64,000 bases of DNA from Streptomyces fructofermentans (GCF_014651055.1 NZ_BMWD01000001.1:1-64000); one strand, 5' to 3'; positions 24,427 to 33,091 are shown, numbered from the stretch's first letter. A program made the numbers and translations. Notes: generated by a model not told the origin, from the sequence alone.

Positions 24427-25986
24427 TCAGACGGGGCCCGCGCCCGCCCGCCACCGCTGTTCCGCACGGCCCGTGTCCGGGGACAGCACCAGTTCCCCGC
24501 CGTCGCCGGGAGTCACCGCGCGGCCGGAGTCGATGTCCGGCAGGATCACGCCCCGCGAGGTCACCTCGAACCGCAGGTTGCGCCCGTTGCGGCCGTCGAG
24601 CGAGTCGCACTCCCAGATGCCCACGCCCCGGTCGGTGTCCCCGCGGCTGTCCAGGCAGAAGTCGGGATCGGCGTAGGACTGCACGGCCTGCCGGTCGGTG
24701 TCCACCCGCCAGCGCTGCGTGTCGTCCGAGGAACAGGGCGCCGACACGACGTCCGTCCCCTTCTCGATCTCGCCGTGCGCGATGTCCAGGCAGAGGCCGG
24801 AGGAGAGGTTCACCACCTGGGCGTAGTCGCCGTCCGGCGGGGACGGCGGCGGAGGGGCGGGCACCGCCGAGGACGGGCTCGGCGAGACCCGGCGGGGCGG
24901 CGAACTCCTCGTCGGGGAAGGCGTCGGGACGGTCTCCGTGACGGAGGGGGCGGGCGTCGTGGGGACCGTGGCGGTCACCGTGACCGGCGGGGGAACCGGG
25001 GGGACGGCGCCGCCGGTCCGCTCGGCCGCGGTGTCGGCGGGCGCCGAGCCGAGCAGTAGCACCAGGGGCACCAGGGCCACACCGAGGGCCGCCGACACCA
25101 GGGCGGCCCGCCGGGACGGCGGCCACGTCAGCACGGTGTCCCGCAAACGCCGCGGCCCGGGCGCGTCCGTGCGCGAGCGGGCCGCGGCGGCCGTCCCGTA
25201 GGCGGTGCCGCCCCAGGGCAGCAGGCCCTCGGCCAGGGCGGCGCCGGGGTCGTCCCGCAGCGCCGAGAGCTCCTCGTAGGCGGTGGTGCAGTGCGCGCAG
25301 CCGGCCATGTGGGCGCGCAGGTCCTCGCTGCGGCGGGGGCCGTCGGCGCGCACCGCCTCCTCGATCAGCCGGCGGAAGTCCTGGCAGTGCGGATCGCCGG
25401 AGGCCGCCAGATGGCGCTTCAGGAAGGCCGACCGCAGTGCCTGGAGCGCGGGCTCCGTCCCGTACGTCACGTCCTCGCGGGTGAGTCCGAGGAGACCGGC
25501 CGTGCCGTCCTCGGGCTCCCGCTCCACGATCGCGTACCAGACGAGCCCCTGGACGCGGGAGGGCAGCGACTGGAAGGCGTCCAGCATCGGCGGGACCGGG
25601 CCCTCGGGTCCGGCCGCCCGCAGCCGGGCCGACAGCCCGGGGTCGAGTTCGCGCGCCCGCTCGTCGGAGGCCGCGTCGACGGCCGCCCGTACGGTCAGGA
25701 GCAGGAGGCGGTGGCGCCACGGACCGTGCGGGTCGGTGCCCCGTACCGTCTCCTGCGCGGCGAGGGAGAACGCCTGGGCCGCCAGCCGGCGCGCGGCGGA
25801 GTCCGAGGTGGCGCACAGCCGGGCGTAGGCGAGGACCGGGAGCCAGTGGCGTGCCCGGAGTTCGCGCAGTGCCTCGTGGGCCGCCGGGGCGTCCGCGCGC
25901 AGCAGTTCGGTGAGCCGGGCGTCGGACGCGCCCGTGTACGCCCCGCCGCCCCTGCCGTCGTCGCCGCTCTCCTCGCCCCGAGCCAT
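24427..25986 (-). CDS. membrane protein with σ-like, zinc anti-σ-like and ricin-type beta-trefoil domains
   Basis: This 519-residue protein has an unusual architecture. Residues ~20-125 resemble a decayed ECF σ region 2. Residues 136-195 resemble σ region 4 (LPSRVQGLVWYAIVE..LRSAFLKRHL). C201, H226, C230 and C233 make the zinc anti-σ pattern H-x3-C-x2-C. A single membrane helix spans about 293-313, followed by a Pro/Thr/Ser-rich stalk (325-385). The outer end (386-519) is a beta-trefoil (LSSGLCLDI...QRWRVD...), a carbohydrate-binding fold. It looks like a cell-surface sensor with a σ/anti-σ-like inside. Start is ATG at 25986 behind GGAGAGG. Its ligand is unknown. Confidence 0.8.
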   Translation of the reverse strand: MARGEESGDDGRGGGAYTGASDARLTELLRADAPAAHEALRELRARHWLPVLAYARLCATSDSAARRLAAQAFSLAAQETVRGTDPHGPWRHRLLLLTVRAAVDAASDERARELDPGLSARLRAAGPEGPVPPMLDAFQSLPSRVQGLVWYAIVEREPEDGTAGLLGLTREDVTYGTEPALQALRSAFLKRHLAASGDPHCQDFRRLIEEAVRADGPRRSEDLRAHMAGCAHCTTAYEELSALRDDPGAALAEGLLPWGGTAYGTAAAARSRTDAPGPRRLRDTVLTWPPSRRAALVSAALGVALVPLVLLLGSAPADTAAERTGGAVPPVPPPVTVTATVPTTPAPSVTETVPTPSPTRSSPPRRVSPSPSSAVPAPPPPSPPDGDYAQVVNLSSGLCLDIAHGEIEKGTDVVSAPCSSDDTQRWRVDTDRQAVQSYADPDFCLDSRGDTDRGVGIWECDSLDGRNGRNLRFEVTSRGVILPDIDSGRAVTPGDGGELVLSPDTGRAEQRWRAGAGPV

Positions 25987-26250
25987 GAGCCCGCCTCTCC
26001 GTTCGTGCCTGCCCCGCCCCGCTCCTGACGTACCAGCCAGTTTGGCGGGCCCCCATAGTGGTGGAACGGGGCCGGTGGGGAAAGAGGTTTCCGCGGGTAA
26101 CCCTCGTGGTTCCGGGAGAGGTCCGGCGGGCTCCGGAAGGGGGTTCCGCGGTCGGCGCGGCCCGGAGAACGGCCCGCGGCGGGGGCAGGGGCGTGAGCGG
26201 GGACGGGCGGTCGCGCGGCCGGGGGCCGGGAGCGCCGGGGCCGTACGCAC

Positions 26251-26285
26251 CCGGGGCCGGGCCGGAAGATCCGGCCCGGCCCCGG
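26251..26285 (-). terminator. 16-bp perfect hairpin, terminator of the SigB-family σ gene
   Basis: CCGGGGCCGGGCCGGA (26251-26266) and its complement (26270-26285) enclose a 3-nt loop. It is about 50 bp past the σ gene stop. The rest of the 349-bp gap 25987-26335 contains no gene I can support. Confidence 0.75.
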
Positions 26286-26335
26286 GCGCACACCCCCGTG
26301 CGGCGGGAAGGGTTCGCCTCCCGGCCGCGACGGCG

Positions 26336-27235
26336 TCACTCCTCGACGGTCAGCCCCCTGCGCAGCCGCACCAGCGTCCGCGACAGCAGCCGGGACACGT
26401 GCATCTGAGAGATGCCGAGTTCGTCCCCGATCTCCGACTGGGTCATGTTGGCGACGAAGCGCAACGACAGGATCCGGCGGTCGCGCGGCGGCAGTTCGGC
26501 GATGAGCGGCTTCAGGGACTCGACGTACTCGATGCCTTCGAGTCCGTGGTCCTCGTAGCCGATCCGGTCCGCGAGCGCGCCCTCGGAGTCGTCCTCCTCG
26601 GGCTGGGCGTCCAGCGAGCTGGCCGTGTAGGCGTTGGACGCCGCCATGCCCTCGACGACCTCTTCGTTGGACAGGCCCAGGCGCCCGGCCAGTTCGCCCA
26701 CCGTCGGAGCGCGGTCGAGCTGCTGCGCCAGCTCGTCGCCCGCCTTGGCCAGGTCGAGGCGGAGTTCCTGCAGCCGGCGCGGGACCCGCACGGACCACGA
26801 CGTGTCGCGGAAGAAGCGCTTGATCTCGCCGACGATGGTCGGCATCGCGAAGGTGGGGAACTCGACGCCGCGGCTGAGCTCGAAGCGGTCGATGGCTTTG
26901 ATCAGGCCGATGGTGCCGACCTGGATGATGTCCTCCATCGGCTCGCTGCGGGAGCGGAACCGGGAGGCGGCGAACTTCACCAGCGCGAGGTTGAGTTCGA
27001 CCAGGGTGTTGCGCACGTACGAGTACTCGTACGTCCCCTCCTCCAGGGACTCCAGTCGCTCGAAGAGGGTCTTGGACAGGGCCCGCGCGTCCACCGGCCC
27101 CACCTCGTCGTAGGGGGGGATCTCCGGGAGTCCGGCGAGGCCCGTGTTCGTGTCGGCCGTCTCGGCTTCCAGGCGTTCCGCGGGGAGTGCCGACGTCGCC
27201 CTCTGGGTATGCGATGCGTCGAGCCGGGGTGACAT
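26336..27235 (-). CDS. sigI: SigB/SigF-family RNA polymerase σ factor (probably SigI)
   Basis: This is a 299-residue alternative σ factor of the stress and sporulation group. Region 2 includes the core-binding and -10 segment (EDIIQVGTIGLIKAIDRFEL, then EFPTFAMPTIVGEIKRFFRD). Region 3 is LAGRLGLSNEEVVEGM. Region 4 carries the helix-turn-helix MTQSEIGDELGISQMHVSRL. The ATG at 27235 follows GGAGG. It is divergent from a STAS and a kinase gene, matching the partner-switching module known in S. coelicolor as SigI/ArsI/PrsI. The symbol rests on that context and gene order. Confidence 0.88.
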   Translation of the reverse strand: MSPRLDASHTQRATSALPAERLEAETADTNTGLAGLPEIPPYDEVGPVDARALSKTLFERLESLEEGTYEYSYVRNTLVELNLALVKFAASRFRSRSEPMEDIIQVGTIGLIKAIDRFELSRGVEFPTFAMPTIVGEIKRFFRDTSWSVRVPRRLQELRLDLAKAGDELAQQLDRAPTVGELAGRLGLSNEEVVEGMAASNAYTASSLDAQPEEDDSEGALADRIGYEDHGLEGIEYVESLKPLIAELPPRDRRILSLRFVANMTQSEIGDELGISQMHVSRLLSRTLVRLRRGLTVEE

Positions 27236-27485
27236 GATGCCTCCATCGTTCTCGGCATATGGCTGCCGATGCCAGTACGTGCACTGCGGTGTGCGGCGCC
27301 TCCAAAGCCGGCCGTGTCGAAAACTGTCCCTACTAGCCCTACCCGCTTTCGTGACCCGCTCGCAAGTAAGATTTGTTGCTAAATGTCCGTTTCTTGGCGG
27401 TTGTTCGGGTGTCAGGGAGTGCAGGGAAGGCGTAGGGTTCGTGGGCGTCAACCATCAACCACACCGGTCGGAAGAGAGAGACGGC

Positions 27486-27908
27486 ATGGACCGCGGGACG
27501 GTCGGCAGCGCACAGTCGGGCCGGCTTCTGGTCGAGGTGCGGGAAGAGGGCACTAGTGCCGTCGTCACCCCGGCAGGTGAGTTGGATCACCATACGGCGG
27601 ATCTTCTGCGTGAACCGATCGAGGCATGCCTCGACCGGGGGTTCACGCGTCTCGTCGTGGACTGTTCGCGTCTTGAGTTCTGCGACTCCACCGGGCTGAA
27701 CGTCCTGCTCGGCGCCCGGCTGAAGGCCGAGGCCGCGGGCGGCGGAGTCCATCTCGCCGGAATGCTGCCTGTGGTGTCCCGGGTCTTCGAGATCACCGGG
27801 GCGGACGCCGTGTTCACGGTCCACGACACGCTGGAGGCCGCCCTGGCGGGCAAGCCCGGCGACGAGGGGTCCGGGAGCGGCACGCAGGGAGCCGGCCGGG
27901 ATGACTAG
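27486..27908 (+). CDS. anti-σ factor antagonist, STAS domain (ArsI-like)
   Basis: This is a 140-residue STAS protein. The phosphorylatable serine is S68 in LEFCDSTGLNVLL, the SpoIIAA/RsbV signature. Unphosphorylated, such proteins bind their kinase and free the σ factor. The Gly/Ser-rich tail after ~125 is disordered. The ATG at 27486 has GAGAGAG upstream. It is divergent from the σ gene (250-bp gap) and followed by the kinase gene 263 bp later. The pair therefore probably controls the neighbouring σ factor. Confidence 0.9.
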   Translation: MDRGTVGSAQSGRLLVEVREEGTSAVVTPAGELDHHTADLLREPIEACLDRGFTRLVVDCSRLEFCDSTGLNVLLGARLKAEAAGGGVHLAGMLPVVSRVFEITGADAVFTVHDTLEAALAGKPGDEGSGSGTQGAGRDD

Positions 27909-28171
27909 TCACCCCGGCGCACCGTCGTGCGGCACAGTTGTGCCAAGGGCGTTCCCGTGGTGACCGGCGCGTTGCCGGTGTCACAGGATCCGCACCGGAC
28001 GAGTGGGTGTTCCGGCGGTCCGGTCGGGCAGGAGACACCCTGAATATGTCAACAGACCGCATCGCGGGCGCGCGGAAGCCCTGGACGGCTCCCCGGTCCC
28101 GGGCGTCCCGAGCTTTCCGAATGTGCTGAGTCTTGAATCGTGAACTGGTGAATCGGTGAGGTGAAGCGCTG

Positions 28172-28675
28172 ATGAGCACCACCCGGCCTTACTCGCCGGG
28201 CGACCGCGGCCCGGAATCGGGCGACGGCGGCGCTTCCGGGGCCTCTCCGGGGGGCGCGCCCACCGGGCGCAGGGCCCGCCGGCTGGACTTCGAAGGCGAG
28301 AGCGGCGTCGTCCCGCTCGCCCGCGACTTCGCCCGCCAGGCCCTGTACGAGTGGGGCTGGATGCCAGCCGACACCGCCGACCGGCGGGCCGCGGCGGAGG
28401 ACGTCCTGCTGGTCGTCTCCGAACTCGTGACCAACGCCTGCCTGCACGCGGAGGGTCCCGACGAGCTCCTGATCTCCCTCGACAACAAGGTGCTCCGCGT
28501 CGAGGTCTCCGACGGGGGCGCCGGGCAGCCCGCCCCGCGCACCCCGCACAGAGCCGGCCGCCCCGGCGGCCACGGCATGTTCATCGTGCAGCGGTTGTGC
28601 CTGGACTGGGGCGTCATCCGCAGGTCCGGGGTCGCGGGCAAGACCGTCTGGGCGGAGCTCGGCGCGCCCGCCTGA
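28172..28675 (+). CDS. anti-σ factor, serine-protein kinase type (HATPase_c; PrsI-like)
   Basis: This 167-residue GHKL ATPase is of the SpoIIAB/RsbW kind. A disordered N-terminus (1-38) precedes the fold. The N-box VVSELVTNACLHA (about 80-92), G1 VSDGGAGQP (about 112-120) and G2 region GGHGMFIVQRL (about 131-141) are clear. It should hold the σ factor inactive and phosphorylate the STAS partner. The ATG at 28172 has a weak ribosome site (GAGGTGAAG). A strong terminator follows it. Confidence 0.88.
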   Translation: MSTTRPYSPGDRGPESGDGGASGASPGGAPTGRRARRLDFEGESGVVPLARDFARQALYEWGWMPADTADRRAAAEDVLLVVSELVTNACLHAEGPDELLISLDNKVLRVEVSDGGAGQPAPRTPHRAGRPGGHGMFIVQRLCLDWGVIRRSGVAGKTVWAELGAPA

Positions 28676-28736
28676 GCCCCGTCCGACGCCCACCTCGGGT
28701 TACCCAAGGTTCGAATGCGTCTTCGTACGACACCCG

Positions 28737-28775
28737 GTGCGCGCCGGATCCCCACGGATCCGGCGCGCACTTTGT
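28737..28775 (+). terminator. strong intrinsic terminator after the anti-σ gene
   Basis: GTGCGCGCCGGATCC (28737-28751) and its exact complement (28756-28770) make a 15-bp stem with a 4-nt loop. TTTGT follows, a T-tract rarely this good in Streptomyces. Confidence 0.9.
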
Positions 28776-28803
28776 CTTCCCTCGGCAAGGCCCCGGGCGT
28801 ACC

Positions 28804-28833
28804 TTGACGGCCGATCTGATGTTCCGTCAGGTC
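28804..28833 (+). promoter_or_regulatory. candidate promoter and palindrome of the surface-protein operon
   Basis: TTGACG (28804-28809), a 17-bp spacer and TCAGGT (28827-28832) make a possible promoter, about 44 bp before the first GTG. Overlapping it is an interrupted palindrome, GATCTGA (28813-28819) and TCAGGTC (28827-28833). Six of its seven pairs match across a 7-bp centre. A regulator could compete with polymerase here. Confidence 0.45.
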
Positions 28834-28876
28834 CGGTGTCGAGGACGCCAACAGCGCCTTCAGGAATGAGGGGACC

Positions 28877-29566
28877 GTGTCATACCGGACGTACCAGAAA
28901 CGAACCGCAGCGCTCGCGTCCGCCGCGGCCCTGGCCGGCTCGGCGGTGCTGATGGCCGCCCCCGCAGCCCGGGCCGACGTGGTGGACGTCGAGTACAACT
29001 GCAAGACGCCGATCGGTGACAAGTCCGCCGTCTCGCCCATCGACATCAAGGGCGTGCAGAGCGGCGGCGGCTACAAGATCACCATGTCCTGGCAGAAGGG
29101 CGTCTCGTCCAGCCCCGTGGAGCTGGGCAAGGGGGCGATGAACCCGAGTGCCACCATCAGGCTCGGCGGCGCCGACAGCGGCACGCTCGCCGTGACCGGC
29201 CCGGCCAACCAGGCCGCGATTCCCGCCAACACCCCCATAAAGATCAATGACTTGACGGGCACGTACACCCCGAGGAAGACCGGCAAGGTCACCTTCACGC
29301 CGGGCGTGCTGACCATCAAGGCGCTGGGGACCACCACCACCTGCACTCCGGGCAACAGCCCCGGGCCCGCGCTCACCCTGGACGTCAAGGCCTCCGGGGG
29401 CGGCACCCCGGGCTCCTCGCAGGACGCCCCGGCGGGCGGCGAGGAACTGCCGCGGACCGGACCCGAGGACTCGGCGATCGCACTCGGCACGCTCGGCGGC
29501 ACCGTGCTGCTGGCCGGTGCGGCCGGGGTGCTGTGGCTGACCCGCCGGCATCGCACGTCCAGCTAG
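28877..29566 (+). CDS. secreted wall-anchored protein with LPxTG-type sortase signal
   Basis: This is a 229-residue exported protein. The signal peptide (1-33) ends in AAPAARA. One compact domain (about 36-168) follows, with a cysteine near each end (VEYNCKTPIG and TTTTCTPGN), probably a disulfide. The C-terminal sorting signal is ELPRTG, a hydrophobic helix and RRHRTSS. The domain recurs twice in the fourth gene of this operon. The GTG start at 28877 follows GAGGGG. The role is unknown; adhesion or envelope assembly is plausible. Confidence 0.85.
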   Translation: MSYRTYQKRTAALASAAALAGSAVLMAAPAARADVVDVEYNCKTPIGDKSAVSPIDIKGVQSGGGYKITMSWQKGVSSSPVELGKGAMNPSATIRLGGADSGTLAVTGPANQAAIPANTPIKINDLTGTYTPRKTGKVTFTPGVLTIKALGTTTTCTPGNSPGPALTLDVKASGGGTPGSSQDAPAGGEELPRTGPEDSAIALGTLGGTVLLAGAAGVLWLTRRHRTSS

Positions 29567-29598
29567 CCGGACCAGCCGGCCGACCCGGAGGGCCGCCG

Positions 29599-30498
29599 AT
29601 GCCGTCAGCAGCACCCGCCCTGGCCATCGCCGCCGCCGTCCTGCTGGCCGCCGCCCCCACCGCGGCGGCCGGGGACGGCTGGTCCGTCGCGCCCTCGGCG
29701 GCAGACCCGCAGGGGCGGCCGTACTTCTACGCCGAGGGACTGCCCGGCGCGGTGCTGGAGGACACGGTGTCGGTGCGCAACCCGGGCCGCGCACCACTCA
29801 CCGTCCGGCTGCGCGGCGCGGGCCCCGAGGGCGGGAGCGGGCCGCCGGGGGGCGCGGAGGCGGCCGGCGCGGGAGCGTGGATCACCTTCGCCGAGCGGAC
29901 GGTCCGCGTCCCGGCACGTACACGCGCGGACGTGCCGTTCACCGTGAGCGTCCCGGCGGACGCCACACCCGGCGACCACTCGGGCTCGATCACCGCGGAC
30001 GCCGCGGGGCGGTCGACGGCCCTGCGCGTCCACGTCCGCGTCGGCGGACCGGCCCTCGCCGCGCTGACCGTCGAGCGCGTCAGGGTCCGTGCCGGACGCA
30101 TCTCCTACGACCTGGTCAACCGCGGCACCACCGCGCTGACTCCGCGGCTCGCGGTCCACGCCGATGGCCTGTTCGGCGAGGTGCTGGACCGGGCCCCGCG
30201 CACGCTGCCCGTCGAACTCCTCCCGGGCCGTCGCGTCACGCTCGGCGAACCCTGGGCCGACCAGCCGGCGCTCGACTCGGTCGACGTGCGCCTCACGGTC
30301 ACGGCGGCCGGCGGAGCACGCGCGCAGGCGGGCGCCTCCGCACGGTTCGTGCCCTGGACGGCGGCGGGCGCGGCGGGCGCGCTCGCCGTGTGCGCGGGGG
30401 GCGGCTCCCTCCTCGTACGCCGTCGCAGGCGGCCGAGGGACGCGGCGGCCGCCGAACAGCCGCGTACGGAAGTCGAGTCGACGGGAGCGGTGACGTGA
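29599..30498 (+). CDS. secreted, C-terminally membrane-anchored DUF916-like protein
   Basis: The 299-residue product has a signal peptide (1-24) and Ig-like beta domains of the kind seen in WxL-associated DUF916 proteins. The repeated signs are VSVRNPGRAPLTVRLRGAG, WITFAERTVRVPARTRADVPF and DATPGDHSGSITA. A single membrane helix (about 255-277) is followed by a basic RRRRRPRD cytoplasmic tail. The ATG at 29599 has GGAG upstream. The stop overlaps the next start (GTGA). It probably presents a scaffold on the outer face of the membrane; the ligand is unknown. Confidence 0.8.
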   Translation: MPSAAPALAIAAAVLLAAAPTAAAGDGWSVAPSAADPQGRPYFYAEGLPGAVLEDTVSVRNPGRAPLTVRLRGAGPEGGSGPPGGAEAAGAGAWITFAERTVRVPARTRADVPFTVSVPADATPGDHSGSITADAAGRSTALRVHVRVGGPALAALTVERVRVRAGRISYDLVNRGTTALTPRLAVHADGLFGEVLDRAPRTLPVELLPGRRVTLGEPWADQPALDSVDVRLTVTAAGGARAQAGASARFVPWTAAGAAGALAVCAGGGSLLVRRRRRPRDAAAAEQPRTEVESTGAVT

Positions 30499-31661
30499 GC
30501 GGGAAGATGCGCATTCCGGCGGTCGTGGCGGTGCTCGCCCTCCTCCTGTCGCCGCTGGCCGGGACGACCGCCGCCGCGGCCGGGAAACCGGCCGTCGAGC
30601 TCTCCGACTCCCAGGCGGGGACCGGTGGTTCGATCACGGTGACCGGGACCGGATGGCGGCCGGGTGCCCTGCTGATGGTGCTGATCTGCGGGCAGTCCTC
30701 CACCGACCGGGGCGTGATCGGCGGCACCAACTCCTGCGCCAACGCGGACGGCAGGGCCGTCACGACGGACTCGAAGGGCGCGTTCCGCAAGAAGCTACCG
30801 GTCGCCGAGCCGCCCCGGCCCTGCCCCTGCGTGGTGCACGTCGCGACGGCCACCGGGCGCAAGGCCGCGGCCGACGCCCCGTTCCTGGTCGCGGGGCACG
30901 ACGTCGAGCCGCTCCCGAAGGAGGACGAGGACGGCCGTCTGACCGTGCTCACCGACACCGGCCTCGACGGGTCGAGCGGACTGCTCACCTGGTTCGGCGC
31001 GCCGCCGTCCCGGACCCTGGTCCTCACGGTCGGCAACATCGGCGCCACCGAGGTCGAGAACCCGGTCTTCCAGGTCGGCACCTCCCACGGCGTGTTCGCC
31101 CCGCAGTGGGAGGAGCAGCAGTGGCGCGGCACGGTCCGGCCCGGCGCGAAGGCGCGGATCAGCCTGCCGGTCGAGCTCCCGGCCGGTGCGCACGGCGACT
31201 ACACGGTCTCGTTGAAGTTCGGCGGCAAGGTGCTCGCCGAACAGCCCTGGGGCGTGGGCCGCCCCTGGGGCGTGACGCTCTTCTGGCTGCTGGTCGCCGT
31301 CGTCGTGCCCGGCGCGCTCTTCCGGATCGGGATGGCCGTCGTGGACCGGGTGCGCCCGGCCGGGTCGCCCGCGCGCGCCGGCCGGAACCGGGGCGGCCGC
31401 CCCGGACGCGGAGCCCACGGCGGACCGCGCCGGGGTCCGTGGCTGCCCGGCATCGCCGCACGGCTGCCGGGCCGCGACCCCGGGCCGGCGGCGGCCGGGC
31501 CGGGCCCCGACGGCGGTCCGCCTCCCCGCTCCCGTCCCCGTACGGCCCCCTCCCTGCCCTGGTTCGCCCCGGACAGTGATCCCGGCTCGGCCGGGGACGG
31601 CCTGCTCTCCGCACCGCAGAACAGCAGTCCCACGAACCCGACCAGGAAGGGAAACACGTGA
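30495..31661 (+). CDS. secreted, membrane-anchored Ig-like protein, unknown function
   Basis: The protein is 388 residues. A signal peptide (about 5-28) is followed by an Ig-like domain (about 33-140; LSDSQAGTGGSITVTGTGW) with several cysteines. A second beta-domain follows (about 160-245; LVLTVGNIGATEVENPVFQVG). A membrane helix (about 258-278) leads into a long Arg/Gly/Pro-rich cytoplasmic tail. The GTG overlaps the preceding stop, and its own stop overlaps the next start. Operon context marks it as part of one surface complex with its neighbours. Confidence 0.78.
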   Translation: MSGKMRIPAVVAVLALLLSPLAGTTAAAAGKPAVELSDSQAGTGGSITVTGTGWRPGALLMVLICGQSSTDRGVIGGTNSCANADGRAVTTDSKGAFRKKLPVAEPPRPCPCVVHVATATGRKAAADAPFLVAGHDVEPLPKEDEDGRLTVLTDTGLDGSSGLLTWFGAPPSRTLVLTVGNIGATEVENPVFQVGTSHGVFAPQWEEQQWRGTVRPGAKARISLPVELPAGAHGDYTVSLKFGGKVLAEQPWGVGRPWGVTLFWLLVAVVVPGALFRIGMAVVDRVRPAGSPARAGRNRGGRPGRGAHGGPRRGPWLPGIAARLPGRDPGPAAAGPGPDGGPPPRSRPRTAPSLPWFAPDSDPGSAGDGLLSAPQNSSPTNPTRKGNT

Positions 31662-32983
31662 GTACGCAAGGAGTCCGGCCGAGAGCCGGCCGGAGAACCG
31701 GCGCGGCGGGAGTCGCGATGATGCTCGGCGGTGCGGGTGTCCTGCTGGGCGTGGCCGCGGCGCCGGCCCAGGCCGCCGAGGTGTCGTACGCGACCAGGTG
31801 CGTCCCGCCCGCGGTCTCCGGCCTCGACCCGGTGGACGGCACCACGAAGGTGGAGGTCACCGCGCCGGCGACGGCGAAGGTCGGCGACGAGGTCGAGGTG
31901 GTGTGGACGTTCGCGCAGGCGGCGTCGAAGAACCCCGATCTGATCGACCTGCCCGCCGATTCGGTGCAGCCGTCCGGCACCCTCAAGGCGGCCGGCGCGC
32001 AGAGCGCCTCGGTCGCCATGAGCGGGCCGCGCGAGAACCCGGCCATCCCCAAGGGCGGGGCCATGGTGCTGTCCGCGATGAAGGGCACGCTGAAGCTGAC
32101 GACGGCGGGCCGGGTCACGCTGACCCCGGACGCGTACGCGATCAACGTCATGTCGACGGAGACGAAGTGCGCGCCCACCGAGGCGGTGGGGGCCGCGGCG
32201 ACCATCGACGTCACGGGCGGGGGCGGGAGTTCGCCCACGGCGACGCCCCCCGATCCGACGGAGACCGCGACCGAACCCCCGGAGAGCGGCTCCCCGAGCC
32301 CGTCCGGGACCGGGAGCGACAGCGGCGGCACGGGCGGCGGTGGCGGCCCGGACGAGGTGACCGGCAAGGAGGTCCAGGTGCCGTACGCGTGCAAGACGCC
32401 CATCGGCGACAAGAACGTGACCTCTCCCGTGCAGATCGACGCCCGGCGCGACGGCGGGGGCTTCGATCTCACCGTGCGGTTCAAGGGGTCCGTGATGGAC
32501 AGCCCCGCCGACATCCCGGCGGACTCGGTCAAACCCTCCATGGAGGTCGTGCTCGGGGGCGCGGACCGGGGTGCCGTCCATGTCGAGGGGCCGACGAACG
32601 CAGAGCCCATCAAGTCGGGCGACCCGATGACGATCCCGGACCTGACGGGCACGTACAAACCGGGGGCCGACGGCGAGTCGACGCTCGCGCCGGGTGTGCT
32701 GACGGTGAAGGCACTCGGTACGACGACGACCTGCACACCGACGAAGTCGGAGGTCTCGCTGACGCTGGACACCTCGGCCCAGCCCGGTGGCGCGGCCGGC
32801 GGCTCAGGTTCGGCGTCCGGCACCTCGGGCGCGGCCGGTTCCGGTGGCGGGCTCGCGGAGACGGGTGCCGACGACAACGGCGGACTGCGCGCCCTGGGGC
32901 TCGTGGCCGGGACCGCGATCCTGCTCGGCGGGGCCGTGTTCACGTTCATGCCGCGGCGGCACGCCGCGCGCAGGGCGCGGTAG
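31658..32983 (+). CDS. secreted sortase substrate (LAETG) with two copies of the two-cysteine domain
   Basis: This 441-residue exported protein has a signal peptide (1-40). Two homologous domains follow (about 42-180 and 243-370), each with a cysteine near both ends. The second is clearly similar to the domain of the first operon gene (ACKTPIGDK, TIPDLTGTYKPG, TVKALGTTTTCTP). They are joined by a Ser/Thr/Gly/Pro linker. The C-terminus LAETG, a hydrophobic helix and RRHAARRAR is the LAxTG signal used by Streptomyces class E sortases. The GTG start overlaps the previous stop. Confidence 0.85.
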   Translation: MSTQGVRPRAGRRTGAAGVAMMLGGAGVLLGVAAAPAQAAEVSYATRCVPPAVSGLDPVDGTTKVEVTAPATAKVGDEVEVVWTFAQAASKNPDLIDLPADSVQPSGTLKAAGAQSASVAMSGPRENPAIPKGGAMVLSAMKGTLKLTTAGRVTLTPDAYAINVMSTETKCAPTEAVGAAATIDVTGGGGSSPTATPPDPTETATEPPESGSPSPSGTGSDSGGTGGGGGPDEVTGKEVQVPYACKTPIGDKNVTSPVQIDARRDGGGFDLTVRFKGSVMDSPADIPADSVKPSMEVVLGGADRGAVHVEGPTNAEPIKSGDPMTIPDLTGTYKPGADGESTLAPGVLTVKALGTTTTCTPTKSEVSLTLDTSAQPGGAAGGSGSASGTSGAAGSGGGLAETGADDNGGLRALGLVAGTAILLGGAVFTFMPRRHAARRAR

Positions 32984-33035
32984 GCGGGACGCGACAGGCA
33001 GGGCGGGCACGCGACCCGCGTCCGTCCCGGAACGG

Positions 33036-33072
33036 CCGGTGGCCGCCGCACGTCAGGTGCGGCGGCCACCGG
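33036..33072. terminator. 16-bp perfect hairpin between convergent genes
   Basis: CCGGTGGCCGCCGCAC (33036-33051) and its complement (33057-33072) enclose a 5-nt loop. It serves the surface operon and the peptide transporter on the other strand. Confidence 0.85.
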
Positions 33073-33091
33073 GGCCGTGGAGGGCGTCGTG

